Positions 1 through 7,169 of a DNA stretch of 64,000 bases are shown piece after piece; position 1 is the first letter of the stretch, and every line of letters begins with the position of its first letter. The notes under the pieces were generated by a model, which worked only from the letters and a program-made list of their open reading frames with translations, did not search any database and was not told the DNA's origin. Where the stretch lies: positions 496,001-560,000 of the forward strand of contig NZ_JAQQXR010000001.1 of the NCBI RefSeq assembly GCF_028595325.1, given 5' to 3'. Both the position numbers and the translations under genes were made by a program. The DNA is from Janthinobacterium fluminis (GTDB taxonomy: Bacteria > Pseudomonadota > Gammaproteobacteria > Burkholderiales > Burkholderiaceae_D).

Positions 1-292
1 CGGGGCGCTCGGCCAGCGCGATGGTGAAGCCGCGCACCGTGCGCACGCCGCGCGCGCTGGGCGTGATGTCGAGCGCCACGCCCAGCTGGGCCTGCATGCG
101 CTCGCCGAGCTTGCGCAAGTCGGCATAGCTGGAAATGGTGTCGATGTGATGGATGAGCTTCTTTTCCTCTTCGCGCGTCAGGCGCAGGATGCGCGTGTCG
201 CCCTGCGGATCGCGCAGCAGCGCATCCCGCTCGCAGACGCAGGCCCCGGGGGGGCATTCCTGGCGCATGGGGAAGGGGATCGCTTCTGGCAT
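1..292 (-). CDS. Conserved hypothetical protein with N-terminal CxC motif (partial)
   Basis: This reading frame enters from the left edge on the minus strand and starts at the ATG complementary to 290-292, so about 97 N-terminal residues are visible. It opens with MPEAIPFPMRQECPPGACVC, which contains three cysteines including a CxC pair. A charged segment (RLTREEEKKLIHHIDTIS) and the pattern YADLRKLGERM follow. The cysteines could bind a metal, but no known domain is recognised and the C-terminus lies outside the window. The frame is open throughout and keeps the strong GC3 bias of real genes here. I see no clear Shine-Dalgarno sequence. Function is unknown. Confidence 0.6.
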   Translation of the reverse strand, partial: MPEAIPFPMRQECPPGACVCERDALLRDPQGDTRILRLTREEEKKLIHHIDTISSYADLRKLGERMQAQLGVALDITPSARGVRTVRGFTIALAERP

Positions 293-485
293 AGGGGCCG
301 CACTCAAGAGGGGGGGAGGTCGTGCGCGGCGCAATGGCCGGCGGCGCAACACAAGTATCCTTTGCCACTGCGGCACTGTCAAGCCGCGCCAGCGGCGCGC
401 CCGCATGCGGCGCAGCGGGTTATGCTGGCGTGCGGACGGCGCGCCGCCATCCGCATTGCCGCCAACCTTTAAATGGAGACACACC

Positions 486-983
486 ATGCAAAGCGTTCAA
501 AAGATCACCCCCTGCCTGTGGTTCGACAGCCAGGCCGAAGAGGCCGCCAATTTCTACACCGGCATCTTCCCCCATTCGAAAATTACCAGCGTGTCGCGCT
601 ACAGCGAGGCGGGCCAGGAAGTGCACGGCAAGCCGGCCGGCAGTGTCATGGTCGTCGCCTTCGAGCTGGACGGACAGGGTTTCACCGCGCTCAACGGCGG
701 CCCCGTCTTCAAGTTCAATGAGGCGGTTTCGTTTCAAATCAATTGTGCCAGCCAGGAAGAGGTCGACCACTACTGGACCCGGCTGTCCGAGGGCGGCGAC
801 GCCAACGCCCAGCAATGCGGCTGGCTCAAGGACAAATACGGCGCCTCGTGGCAAGTGGTGCCGCGGGTGCTCGGCGAGCTGCTCAATGACGCCGATCCGC
901 AGAAGGCGCAGCGGACCATGGCGGCGATGCTGAAGATGAAAAAACTCGACATCGAGGAATTGCGCCGCGCCCACGCCGGTTAG
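486..983 (+). CDS. VOC family protein (PhnB-like)
   Basis: The product has 165 residues and belongs to the vicinal-oxygen-chelate/glyoxalase superfamily, in the PhnB-like branch that database names often call 3-demethylubiquinone-9 3-methyltransferase. The branch pattern is visible: ITPCLWFDSQAEEAANFY near the N-terminus, a FKFNEAVSFQINC strand, WLKDKYGASWQVVP, and the C-terminal segment AQRTMAAMLKMKKLDIEEL. Members form dimers with a betaalphabetabetabeta fold, and their substrates are mostly undefined, so no reaction is assigned. The start is the ATG at 486, preceded by GGAGA at a normal distance. The frame is open further upstream, but that part lacks family similarity. It appears to be a single-gene unit. 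Confidence 0.85.
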   Translation: MQSVQKITPCLWFDSQAEEAANFYTGIFPHSKITSVSRYSEAGQEVHGKPAGSVMVVAFELDGQGFTALNGGPVFKFNEAVSFQINCASQEEVDHYWTRLSEGGDANAQQCGWLKDKYGASWQVVPRVLGELLNDADPQKAQRTMAAMLKMKKLDIEELRRAHAG

Positions 984-1010
984 CGGCGCCATCCCGGCGA
1001 TGACAATCCT

Positions 1011-1238
1011 TCAGCGCGCGGTCCACCGACGTGGTGGAGAAGCTATATAGCTCGCCCAAAGAGCCCGTTCGGGACTCTTGCGGGGCAGGCGGCAGCCATC
1101 GCGTCCAGCCTTGTCGAGGTAGTTGTGGAGCGTCGACTTGGAAATGCCCATCACCCTGCAGATTTCGCCGATGGCCGGGCTTTGAATACAGGACAGGTTT
1201 TTTGAACGTTCGGGGGCCGTCGCCGATCGGCTTTCCTG
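1011..1238 (-). pseudogene. Resolvase/invertase C-terminal remnant
   Basis: Read on the minus strand, a 75-codon open stretch without a start codon, with in-frame stops at both ends, encodes SPAIGEICRVMGISKSTLHNY followed by LDKAG. This is the helix-turn-helix typical of the C-terminal DNA-binding domain of serine recombinases (resolvase/Hin type). The catalytic N-terminal domain is missing. A tandem ACAGG duplication around 1188-1197 lies just upstream of the motif and may mark a frameshift. I read it as the decayed end of a mobile-element recombinase. The stretch 984-1343 holds no intact gene. Confidence 0.5.
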
Positions 1239-1343
1239 TCATATTCAGAAGGCGACTGCACCAATTCTCAACAGCTAATCGCACAGTGCCATATAGAGAT
1301 AGAGGCGGCGATTAAATTTTAAGAATAGCCCTATTTTTTAGGA

Positions 1344-1649
1344 TTATTTTCTATAGCTGTCAACACTGTCGTTATAGTTATTTTTTATTCTTTTGAGTAA
1401 TGTTGGATTGTTCTTGTATTTATTTTTTAGAACTGAAAATTGACTTTTTGCGCCACCGCAATACTTGTCAATATCTTTCCGTATTTTCTCTTTTTCTTCC
1501 TTTGGTAGCTCTCCGTCATATTCTCCGCCAAGATGTTCGCAAGCTCCCGCATTGTAGATAAATTTCCTTACGTCTGGAGGTGAGTTTTCAACAGGGAGAG
1601 CTAATGAGGAAGTTAGTAAAAGCAATAAAAATATGTATGAGTTACGCAT
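1344..1649 (-). CDS. Small secreted protein, AT-rich, function unknown
   Basis: The product has 101 residues. It begins with a clear signal peptide (MRNSYIFLLLLLTSSLALPV) and continues as a charged, lysine-rich mature domain with two cysteines, in ACEHLGGEYDGE and DKYCGG. The paired cysteines could form a disulfide in the periplasm. The start at 1649 is chosen because the signal peptide begins there and AAGGA precedes it; an upstream ATG in the same frame would bury the signal sequence. Base composition is strikingly AT-rich compared with every neighbour (AAA, AAT and TAT codons are common). It lies beside a recombinase remnant, so I infer recent acquisition. I recognise no named family. Confidence 0.7.
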   Translation of the reverse strand: MRNSYIFLLLLLTSSLALPVENSPPDVRKFIYNAGACEHLGGEYDGELPKEEKEKIRKDIDKYCGGAKSQFSVLKNKYKNNPTLLKRIKNNYNDSVDSYRK

Positions 1650-1882
1650 GTCAATTTCCTTGATTAACGACCATTGTTTGACCAATGCGGGAAATCTCGC
1701 CAGGCCCATTGTGAATCGCCACGAGTCTGCTAGACACCCGCGAGTCATTCAAAATTCCTTCGCTCAAACTATACTGGCGAAAGCCTGTCATGGAATCCAA
1801 GCGGATCACAGGTCGTCACAATTATGGCAGAGCGGTCCTGAACGTATAAAATTACGGCAGACTTCCGTTATCCGCCGACCCC

Positions 1883-2914
1883 ATGCAAATTGAAACGATA
1901 CGCCAGCGTCTGCGCGCGCTGGGCGCCAAGCCCTTGCACGAGCAACGCGTGCTGCGCGACTGGGTGCAGGCCCAGCCGCATGACCAGGGCCGGCGCCGCG
2001 CCCAGGACTTCCTGCCGCAGGGCGTGCGCGAGGCGCTGCCGGCGTTGGACGCCGAGCTGCACGGGCTGGCGCGCCTGCTCAGTTGCCACCCCGCCGACGA
2101 CGGCTCGGCGCGCCTGCTGGTCGGCCTGGGCGACGGCCAGAGCGTCGAGAGCGTGCTGTTGCCGCGCGACGGCCTGTGCGTGTCCAGCCAGGTCGGTTGC
2201 GCCGTCGGCTGCCAGTTCTGCATGACGGGCCGCGACGGCTTGATTCGCCAGGTGACGAGCGGCGAAATCGTCGCCCAGGTCGTGCTGGCGCGCACCCTGC
2301 GGACCGTCAAGAAGGTCGTCTTCATGGGCATGGGCGAGCCGGCCCACAACCTTGCCAATGTGCTGGAGGCCATCGAGTTGCTGGGCACCGAGGGCAATAT
2401 CGGCCACAAGAATCTGGTTTTTTCGAGCGTCGGCGACGTGCGCGTGTTCGAGCGCCTGCCGCAGGGCGCCGTCAAGCCGGCGCTGGCGCTGTCGCTGCAC
2501 ACGACCAAGGCCGCGCTGCGCGAAAAGCTGCTGCCGCGCGCGCCGCGCCTGACGCCGCGCCAGTTGGTCGCACTGGGGCAGGAGTACGCCCGCGCCACCG
2601 CCTACCCGGTCCAGTACCAGTGGACGCTGCTCGAAGGCGTCAACGACGGCGAGGACGAGATGGACGGCATCGTCGACCTGCTCAAGGGCCAGTACGCGGT
2701 GCTGAACATGATTCCCTACAACACGGTCGCCGACCTGGAATTCAAGCGCCCCACCTGGGAGCGGGCGCGGGCGATCGCCGCCGCGCTGCGCCAGCGCGGC
2801 GTGCTGACCAAGCTGCGCGATTCGGCCGGGCAGGAGGTCGACGGCGGTTGCGGCCAGTTGCGCGCCCGCGCCGTCGCCGCCGCGCCGGGCATGATCGCCA
2901 TCCGTTCCGCCTGA
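1883..2914 (+). CDS. RlmN-like radical SAM RNA methyltransferase
   Basis: The product has 343 residues and is a radical S-adenosylmethionine enzyme of the RlmN/Cfr family, which methylates C2 of adenosine in 23S rRNA (and tRNA for RlmN). The cluster motif CAVGCQFC (C106, C110, C113) follows the family signature LCVSSQVG. MGMGEP binds SAM, and C323 in EVDGGCGQL matches the cysteine that is transiently methylated in RlmN. It is shorter than typical RlmN (about 370-390 residues), and its CMTG and GEPAHN signatures differ from the usual CSTG and GEPLLN. I therefore think it is a paralogue rather than the main RlmN. A TATAAA at 1845-1850 may be its -10 box. Confidence 0.85.
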   Translation: MQIETIRQRLRALGAKPLHEQRVLRDWVQAQPHDQGRRRAQDFLPQGVREALPALDAELHGLARLLSCHPADDGSARLLVGLGDGQSVESVLLPRDGLCVSSQVGCAVGCQFCMTGRDGLIRQVTSGEIVAQVVLARTLRTVKKVVFMGMGEPAHNLANVLEAIELLGTEGNIGHKNLVFSSVGDVRVFERLPQGAVKPALALSLHTTKAALREKLLPRAPRLTPRQLVALGQEYARATAYPVQYQWTLLEGVNDGEDEMDGIVDLLKGQYAVLNMIPYNTVADLEFKRPTWERARAIAAALRQRGVLTKLRDSAGQEVDGGCGQLRARAVAAAPGMIAIRSA

Positions 2915-2918
2915 GGGC

Positions 2919-4244
2919 CTAGCCCAGCGCCGCCAGCCGCACCTGGCGCAGCGCCGCCTCCAGCGCCTCGGACGCGACCGAGCCGATGGCCAGGCGCAGC
3001 GCCTGCGGCGCGTGGGCCGTCGCGGCGAACGGTTCGGCCGTCGTCACCATCACGCCCTGGCGCTGCAGTTGCGCGGCGACGCCGTCGGCGCGCCCTTCCT
3101 CAGGCAGCGTCAGCCACAAATAGTAGGAGTTCGGGTGCGCGGTGATCGCGCAGCCGCGCAGCGCGCGCCGCGCCAGGCTTTGGCGCTGCCGGGCGTCGGC
3201 CCGTTTGCGCTCCTCCAGCGCGTCTACCTGGCCCGATTCGATCCAGTCGCAGCCGAGAGCCACCGTCAGCGACGGCGTGTTCCAGGTCGAGGCGCGAATG
3301 GCCCGTTCCAGCGCCGGGATCAGCGGCGCCGGCGCGGCGACGAAGCCGAAACGCAGGCCCGAGGCGACGCTTTTCGACAGGCCGGAGACGTAGACGGTGC
3401 GCTCCGGCGCGTGGGTGAACAGCGGCTTCGGCGCCGGTTCGGCGAGGAAGGCGTAGGCGCCGTCCTCGATCAGGAGGAAGTCGTGGCGCGCGGCCAGCGC
3501 GGCCAGGCGGCGGCGCGGCGCTTCGGCCATCACCGAGCCGAGTGGATTGTGCATGGTCGGCATCGTGTACAGCGCGCGCACCGGGCGGCGCCGGCACAGC
3601 GCCTCCAGCGCGTCCAGGCAGGTGACGCCGTCGCGCTGCGGCAGCGCCGCCACGTCGAGGCGGAACAGCTGCGCCAGGCGCAGGATGCCGGGATAACTGA
3701 GGGCGTCGACGGCCAGCACGTCGCCGGGTTTCAGCAGGCCCAGCACGACGGTGGACAGGCCCTGCTGCGCGCCGTTGACGATCAGCACCTGTTCGGCCGG
3801 CACGCGGATGCCGCGGTTGCGCAGGTGGCGCGCCACCGACTGGCGCTCGTGCGGGCGGCCGCCCTGCGGCGCCGAGTGCAGCAGCGCGTCCAGGTCGCCG
3901 GCGCCGGCCAGCTTGCGCAAGCCTTCGCGCAGCATCTCGGCCTGGCCGGGCAGGGCCGGGTAGTTGAAGGTCAGGTCGACGGCGTCGTGGCGCGCCGCCT
4001 GCTGTTCCAGGCCCAGGCCGCGCGGCAGCGAGGTGTCGCGCACGAAGGTGCCGCGGCCCGTTTCGCCGGCCACCAGGCCGGCCGCCTCCAGTTCGCTGTA
4101 GACGCGCGTGGCCGTGGCCAGCGCGATGCGCTGCTGGCGCATCAGCGCGCGCAGCGGCGGCAGTTGCGCGCCGGGGCGCAGTTCGCCGCTGCCGATGCGG
4201 GCGCGGAAGTCGTCGACGATGGTTTTGTAGCGCACGGTGGGCAT
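2919..4244 (-). CDS. MocR/PdxR-type transcriptional regulator with aminotransferase domain
   Basis: The product has 441 residues. Residues 1-70 form a GntR winged helix (LPPLRALMRQQRIALATATR, then AGETGRGTFVRD). The remainder is a fold-type I aminotransferase-like domain. It keeps the PLP lysine K291 in SGLSKSVASGLR, the EDGAY segment near 260-264 and a PTMHNPLG motif. MocR proteins use the aminotransferase part as an effector sensor, binding PLP and an amino acid rather than carrying out turnover. It is divergent from a LysE-family exporter with an 83-bp gap holding direct repeats. I infer that it controls the exporter and probably itself. Confidence 0.88.
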   Translation of the reverse strand: MPTVRYKTIVDDFRARIGSGELRPGAQLPPLRALMRQQRIALATATRVYSELEAAGLVAGETGRGTFVRDTSLPRGLGLEQQAARHDAVDLTFNYPALPGQAEMLREGLRKLAGAGDLDALLHSAPQGGRPHERQSVARHLRNRGIRVPAEQVLIVNGAQQGLSTVVLGLLKPGDVLAVDALSYPGILRLAQLFRLDVAALPQRDGVTCLDALEALCRRRPVRALYTMPTMHNPLGSVMAEAPRRRLAALAARHDFLLIEDGAYAFLAEPAPKPLFTHAPERTVYVSGLSKSVASGLRFGFVAAPAPLIPALERAIRASTWNTPSLTVALGCDWIESGQVDALEERKRADARQRQSLARRALRGCAITAHPNSYYLWLTLPEEGRADGVAAQLQRQGVMVTTAEPFAATAHAPQALRLAIGSVASEALEAALRQVRLAALG

Positions 4245-4251
4245 GGCGGCG

Positions 4252-4280
4252 TGTATCTAGGACAATTCCTTAACTGTATC
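4252..4280. promoter_or_regulatory. Direct repeats, candidate MocR operator
   Basis: TGTATC occurs at 4252-4257 and again at 4275-4280, 23 bp apart (about two helical turns), in the gap between the divergent MocR and LysE genes. MocR regulators typically bind direct repeats with this kind of spacing, so this is a reasonable operator candidate. Binding is inferred. Confidence 0.4.
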
Positions 4281-4327
4281 AGGTAACGCGGTTATGCTGG
4301 AAACTTGCTTACTTCCTGGGCTTGAAC

Positions 4328-4957
4328 ATGATCGCATTCAGCACCCTCTTGATGTTTTCCGCCGCCGTGACGATGCTGCTGCTGTCGCCCGGCCCGAACA
4401 TGGCCTTCGTCATCGCCCAGGGCGCCAGCCACGGCGCGCGCGGCGGCGTCGCGGCGGCGCTGGGCATAGGCGCCGCCGATTTGCTGCTGACGCTGGCGAC
4501 GGCGACCGGCGTCACGGCCGTGGTGGCCGCGTGGCCGGCCGCCTTCGAGCTGATCCGCTACGCCGGCGTGCTGTATCTGCTGTACCTGGCCGGCCAGGCG
4601 CTGCGCCGCCGTCCCGCGCCGCAGGCGCAGGAGGGGGCGCGCATTGGGCTGGCGACGGTGTTCCTGCGCTCCATGCTCAACAGCCTGCTGAATCCGAAGG
4701 CGCTGCTGTTTTTCATGGTGTTCCTGCCGCAATTCACCGACCTGGGGCGGGGCGCCGTGGCGCCGCAATTGCTGCTGCTGGGCTGCGTGCTGACCGCGAT
4801 CAGCGTCGTCTTCCACGCCCTGCTGGGCGCCGTCGGCGGCGCGGCGCGGCGCTTCTTCGCGGACCGGCCGGCCGCCGCCCGGCTGCAGCCGTATGCGCTG
4901 GCCGCGCTGATGCTGGCGCTGGCGCTGCGCCTGGTGCTGATGCAGCGGCCCGCGTAG
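4328..4957 (+). CDS. LysE family amino-acid exporter
   Basis: The product has 209 residues and is an inner-membrane exporter of the LysE/RhtB superfamily, which expels amino acids or related metabolites. Typical marks are LLLSPGPNMAFVIAQG near the N-terminus, a run of about six hydrophobic helices, and the segment FLRSMLNSLLNPKALLFF before the second half. The start is the ATG at 4328. An in-frame TTG two codons earlier is possible but has no better ribosome-binding site. It is divergent from a MocR regulator that probably senses the exported compound. The substrate cannot be told from sequence. Confidence 0.88.
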   Translation: MIAFSTLLMFSAAVTMLLLSPGPNMAFVIAQGASHGARGGVAAALGIGAADLLLTLATATGVTAVVAAWPAAFELIRYAGVLYLLYLAGQALRRRPAPQAQEGARIGLATVFLRSMLNSLLNPKALLFFMVFLPQFTDLGRGAVAPQLLLLGCVLTAISVVFHALLGAVGGAARRFFADRPAAARLQPYALAALMLALALRLVLMQRPA

Positions 4958-5078
4958 CGGGGGGAGGGGCGGAAATCAGCCATTTCGTCGCAGTAAACAT
5001 GGCTTCCGTCGCATAATACGCGGCGGGCGCGCCGGCGCTTGCTATTGTGTGCGTCAGCTCGTCACTTTGGAAGCCATC

Positions 5079-6353
5079 ATGATAACTAGTGTTCTGTTCA
5101 TTTTTCGCATCGCCGCGGCGTGGTTCCTCGCGTATTTGTTCATCGCGGTGACGCTGGCCTCGATCATGCTGAGCGACGGCAGCCGCAAAGGCAACATCTT
5201 CGTTTTCATCGGCTTCATGCTGGTCGGCGCCGCCATCGTCAGCGCGTTTTCGCATCTGCGGCGGGTGCGCCTGGTCGCCGGCGTCGTCAACAACAGCACG
5301 CTGTCGAACCGCCAGCGGCGCCAGATCGAGATCCCATACGAGGCCGGCGAGGGATTCGACATGATCGACGCGGCGATCCGCGAACTGCCCGGCAGTATCG
5401 CCATCGAGAGCGCCCGCGACAGCCTGCAGGTGCGCGCGCGGGTCAAGCGCATGGCGCCATACAGCGGCGGCGGCCTGGACTCTTTGCGGATACTGCAGTG
5501 GTTCGACTTGCGCCCGAACCAGATACTGGCGACGGTGGTGCCGAACGGCGACGCCGGCAGCGTGACGCTGATCTGCGAGCCGGGCCGGGCCGCCTGGTGC
5601 GATTTGTTCCTGGTCGACGACGGCAGCAATCTGGAAAACGCCGAGGCCATCGGCCGCGCCATCACGCGGCGGGTGGCGCAGCGCCGCCGCGGCGAGCAGG
5701 CCGAGGCCAGGCAGAGCGCCGTCGAGAAGGAGCTGACCATGGCCCGGCTGAACCTGCTGCATGCCCAGGTCGAGCCGCACTTCCTCTATAACACGCTGGC
5801 CAGCGCGCAGATTCTGACGCGCAGCGACCCGGCCCGCGCCGACGCCATGCTGGGCAACCTGATCCTCTACCTGCGCCACGCGGTGCCGCGCGCCGACGAC
5901 GCGCCCTCGACCATCGGCGCGGAGCTGGAGCGCACGCGCGCCTACCTCGACATCATGAAGATACGCATGGGCGCGCGCCTGAGCCTGCACATCGAGGTGG
6001 CGCCCGAGCTGCTCGGACAGGCTTTCCCCGGCATGATGCTGCAAACGCTGGCCGAGAACGCGATCAAGCACGGCCTGGAGCCGAAGCCGGGCGGCGGCGC
6101 CATCTGGATTTCCGTGCGCGCCATCGGCGGCGCGATGGCGGTCACGGTGGCCGACGACGGCCGCGGCTTCAGCCAGGACGGCGGCGGCACCGGCATCGGC
6201 CTGCGCAATGTGCGCGAGCGCCTGCAACTGCTGTATGGCGCGACGGCCTCGTTCTCGATCATCGCCAACTTCCCCGGCGGCGTGGCGGCCACCATCACCG
6301 TGCCGGCCGCCGCGCTGGCGACCACCACCTTGATAGGCAGCGAACATGTCTGA
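5079..6353 (+). CDS. LytS-type sensor histidine kinase
   Basis: The product has 424 residues. Two membrane segments lie in the first 60 residues. A region of about 150 residues without a recognised sensor domain follows, then the His_kinase (LytS/YehU) domain with the phospho-accepting H234 in EPHFLYNTL. The C-terminal ATPase domain shows ENAIKHGLEP, DDGRGF and GTGIGLRN. The start ATG at 5079 is preceded by GGAA; an in-frame GTG ten codons upstream is less likely. The gene overlaps its response regulator by 8 bp, so the two form a translationally coupled pair. The signal is unknown. Confidence 0.88.
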   Translation: MITSVLFIFRIAAAWFLAYLFIAVTLASIMLSDGSRKGNIFVFIGFMLVGAAIVSAFSHLRRVRLVAGVVNNSTLSNRQRRQIEIPYEAGEGFDMIDAAIRELPGSIAIESARDSLQVRARVKRMAPYSGGGLDSLRILQWFDLRPNQILATVVPNGDAGSVTLICEPGRAAWCDLFLVDDGSNLENAEAIGRAITRRVAQRRRGEQAEARQSAVEKELTMARLNLLHAQVEPHFLYNTLASAQILTRSDPARADAMLGNLILYLRHAVPRADDAPSTIGAELERTRAYLDIMKIRMGARLSLHIEVAPELLGQAFPGMMLQTLAENAIKHGLEPKPGGGAIWISVRAIGGAMAVTVADDGRGFSQDGGGTGIGLRNVRERLQLLYGATASFSIIANFPGGVAATITVPAAALATTTLIGSEHV

Positions 6354-7122
6354 AATAACTTGTGTGATTGCGGAAGACGAGGCGTTGCTGCGCGACGCCT
6401 TGATCGAGCAACTGGCCGGCATCTGGCCGGAATTGAAGATCGTCGCCGCCTGCGACGACGGCGGCAGCGCGCTGGAAGCGATCGCCCGGCTGCGGCCCGA
6501 CGTGGCCTTCCTGGACATCCGCATGCCGGGCCTGAGCGGCCTGGAAGTGGCGGCGGCGCTGACCGAGGCCAGCCCGAAGACGCAGATCGTCTTCGTCACC
6601 GCCTACGACCAGTACGCCGTCGACGCCTTCGACAAGGGCGCGGTCGACTACCTGCTGAAGCCGGTCGCGGCGGCGCGCCTGCAGGCGACCGTGCAGCGCC
6701 TGAAGGCGCGCGCCGCAGCCGGCGCGGCGCCGGACGCGGCGCTGGCGGCGCTGCTGCGCCAGCTGGGCGGCGCGCTGCCGCCGGTGGCCAAGGCGCCGCC
6801 GCTGGTGTGGCTGACGGCCAGCGCCGGCAACGAGGCGCGCCTGATCATGGTCGACGACGTCGCCTACTTCCAGTCCGATAACAAGTACACGGTGGTGATG
6901 ACGCCGCAGGGCGAGGCGCTGTTGCGCAAGCCGATACGCGAATTGCTCGACGCGCTGGACCCGACGATCTTCAAGCAGATCCACCGCTCGACGATTGTCA
7001 ATTTGCGGGCGGTGGCCTCGGTCACGCGCGACGAGATGGGCAAGGGGGTGATGCGTTTGAAGACGCGTCCGGAAACGCTGCAGGTGAGCCAGCCCTTCAT
7101 GGCGTTGTTCCGCAATATGTGA
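6346..7122 (+). CDS. LytTR family response regulator
   Basis: The product has 258 residues. An N-terminal receiver domain carries the acidic pair E10-D11, the phosphorylation site D57 in AFLDIRMPG, and a conserved lysine in DYLLKPV. A linker of about 45 residues leads to a C-terminal LytTR DNA-binding domain (FQSDNKYTVVMTPQGEALLR and FKQIHRSTIVNLRAV). It receives phosphate from the LytS-type kinase encoded immediately upstream, with which it overlaps by 8 bp. LytTR regulators bind direct repeats upstream of targets, often for surface or exopolysaccharide functions. Its targets here are unknown. Confidence 0.9.
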   Translation: MSEITCVIAEDEALLRDALIEQLAGIWPELKIVAACDDGGSALEAIARLRPDVAFLDIRMPGLSGLEVAAALTEASPKTQIVFVTAYDQYAVDAFDKGAVDYLLKPVAAARLQATVQRLKARAAAGAAPDAALAALLRQLGGALPPVAKAPPLVWLTASAGNEARLIMVDDVAYFQSDNKYTVVMTPQGEALLRKPIRELLDALDPTIFKQIHRSTIVNLRAVASVTRDEMGKGVMRLKTRPETLQVSQPFMALFRNM

Positions 7123-7128
7123 AGCGCT

Positions 7129-7157
7129 GGCGGCGGACAGGCGCCAGGCCCGCCGCC
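7129..7157. terminator. GC-rich hairpin between convergent genes
   Basis: GGCGGCGG at 7129-7136 and CCGCCGCC at 7150-7157 can pair around a 13-nt loop between the convergent LytTR and peptidase genes. No T-tract follows on either strand, so intrinsic termination is doubtful. Confidence 0.3.
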
Positions 7158-7169
7158 GCCTTCGCCGGC

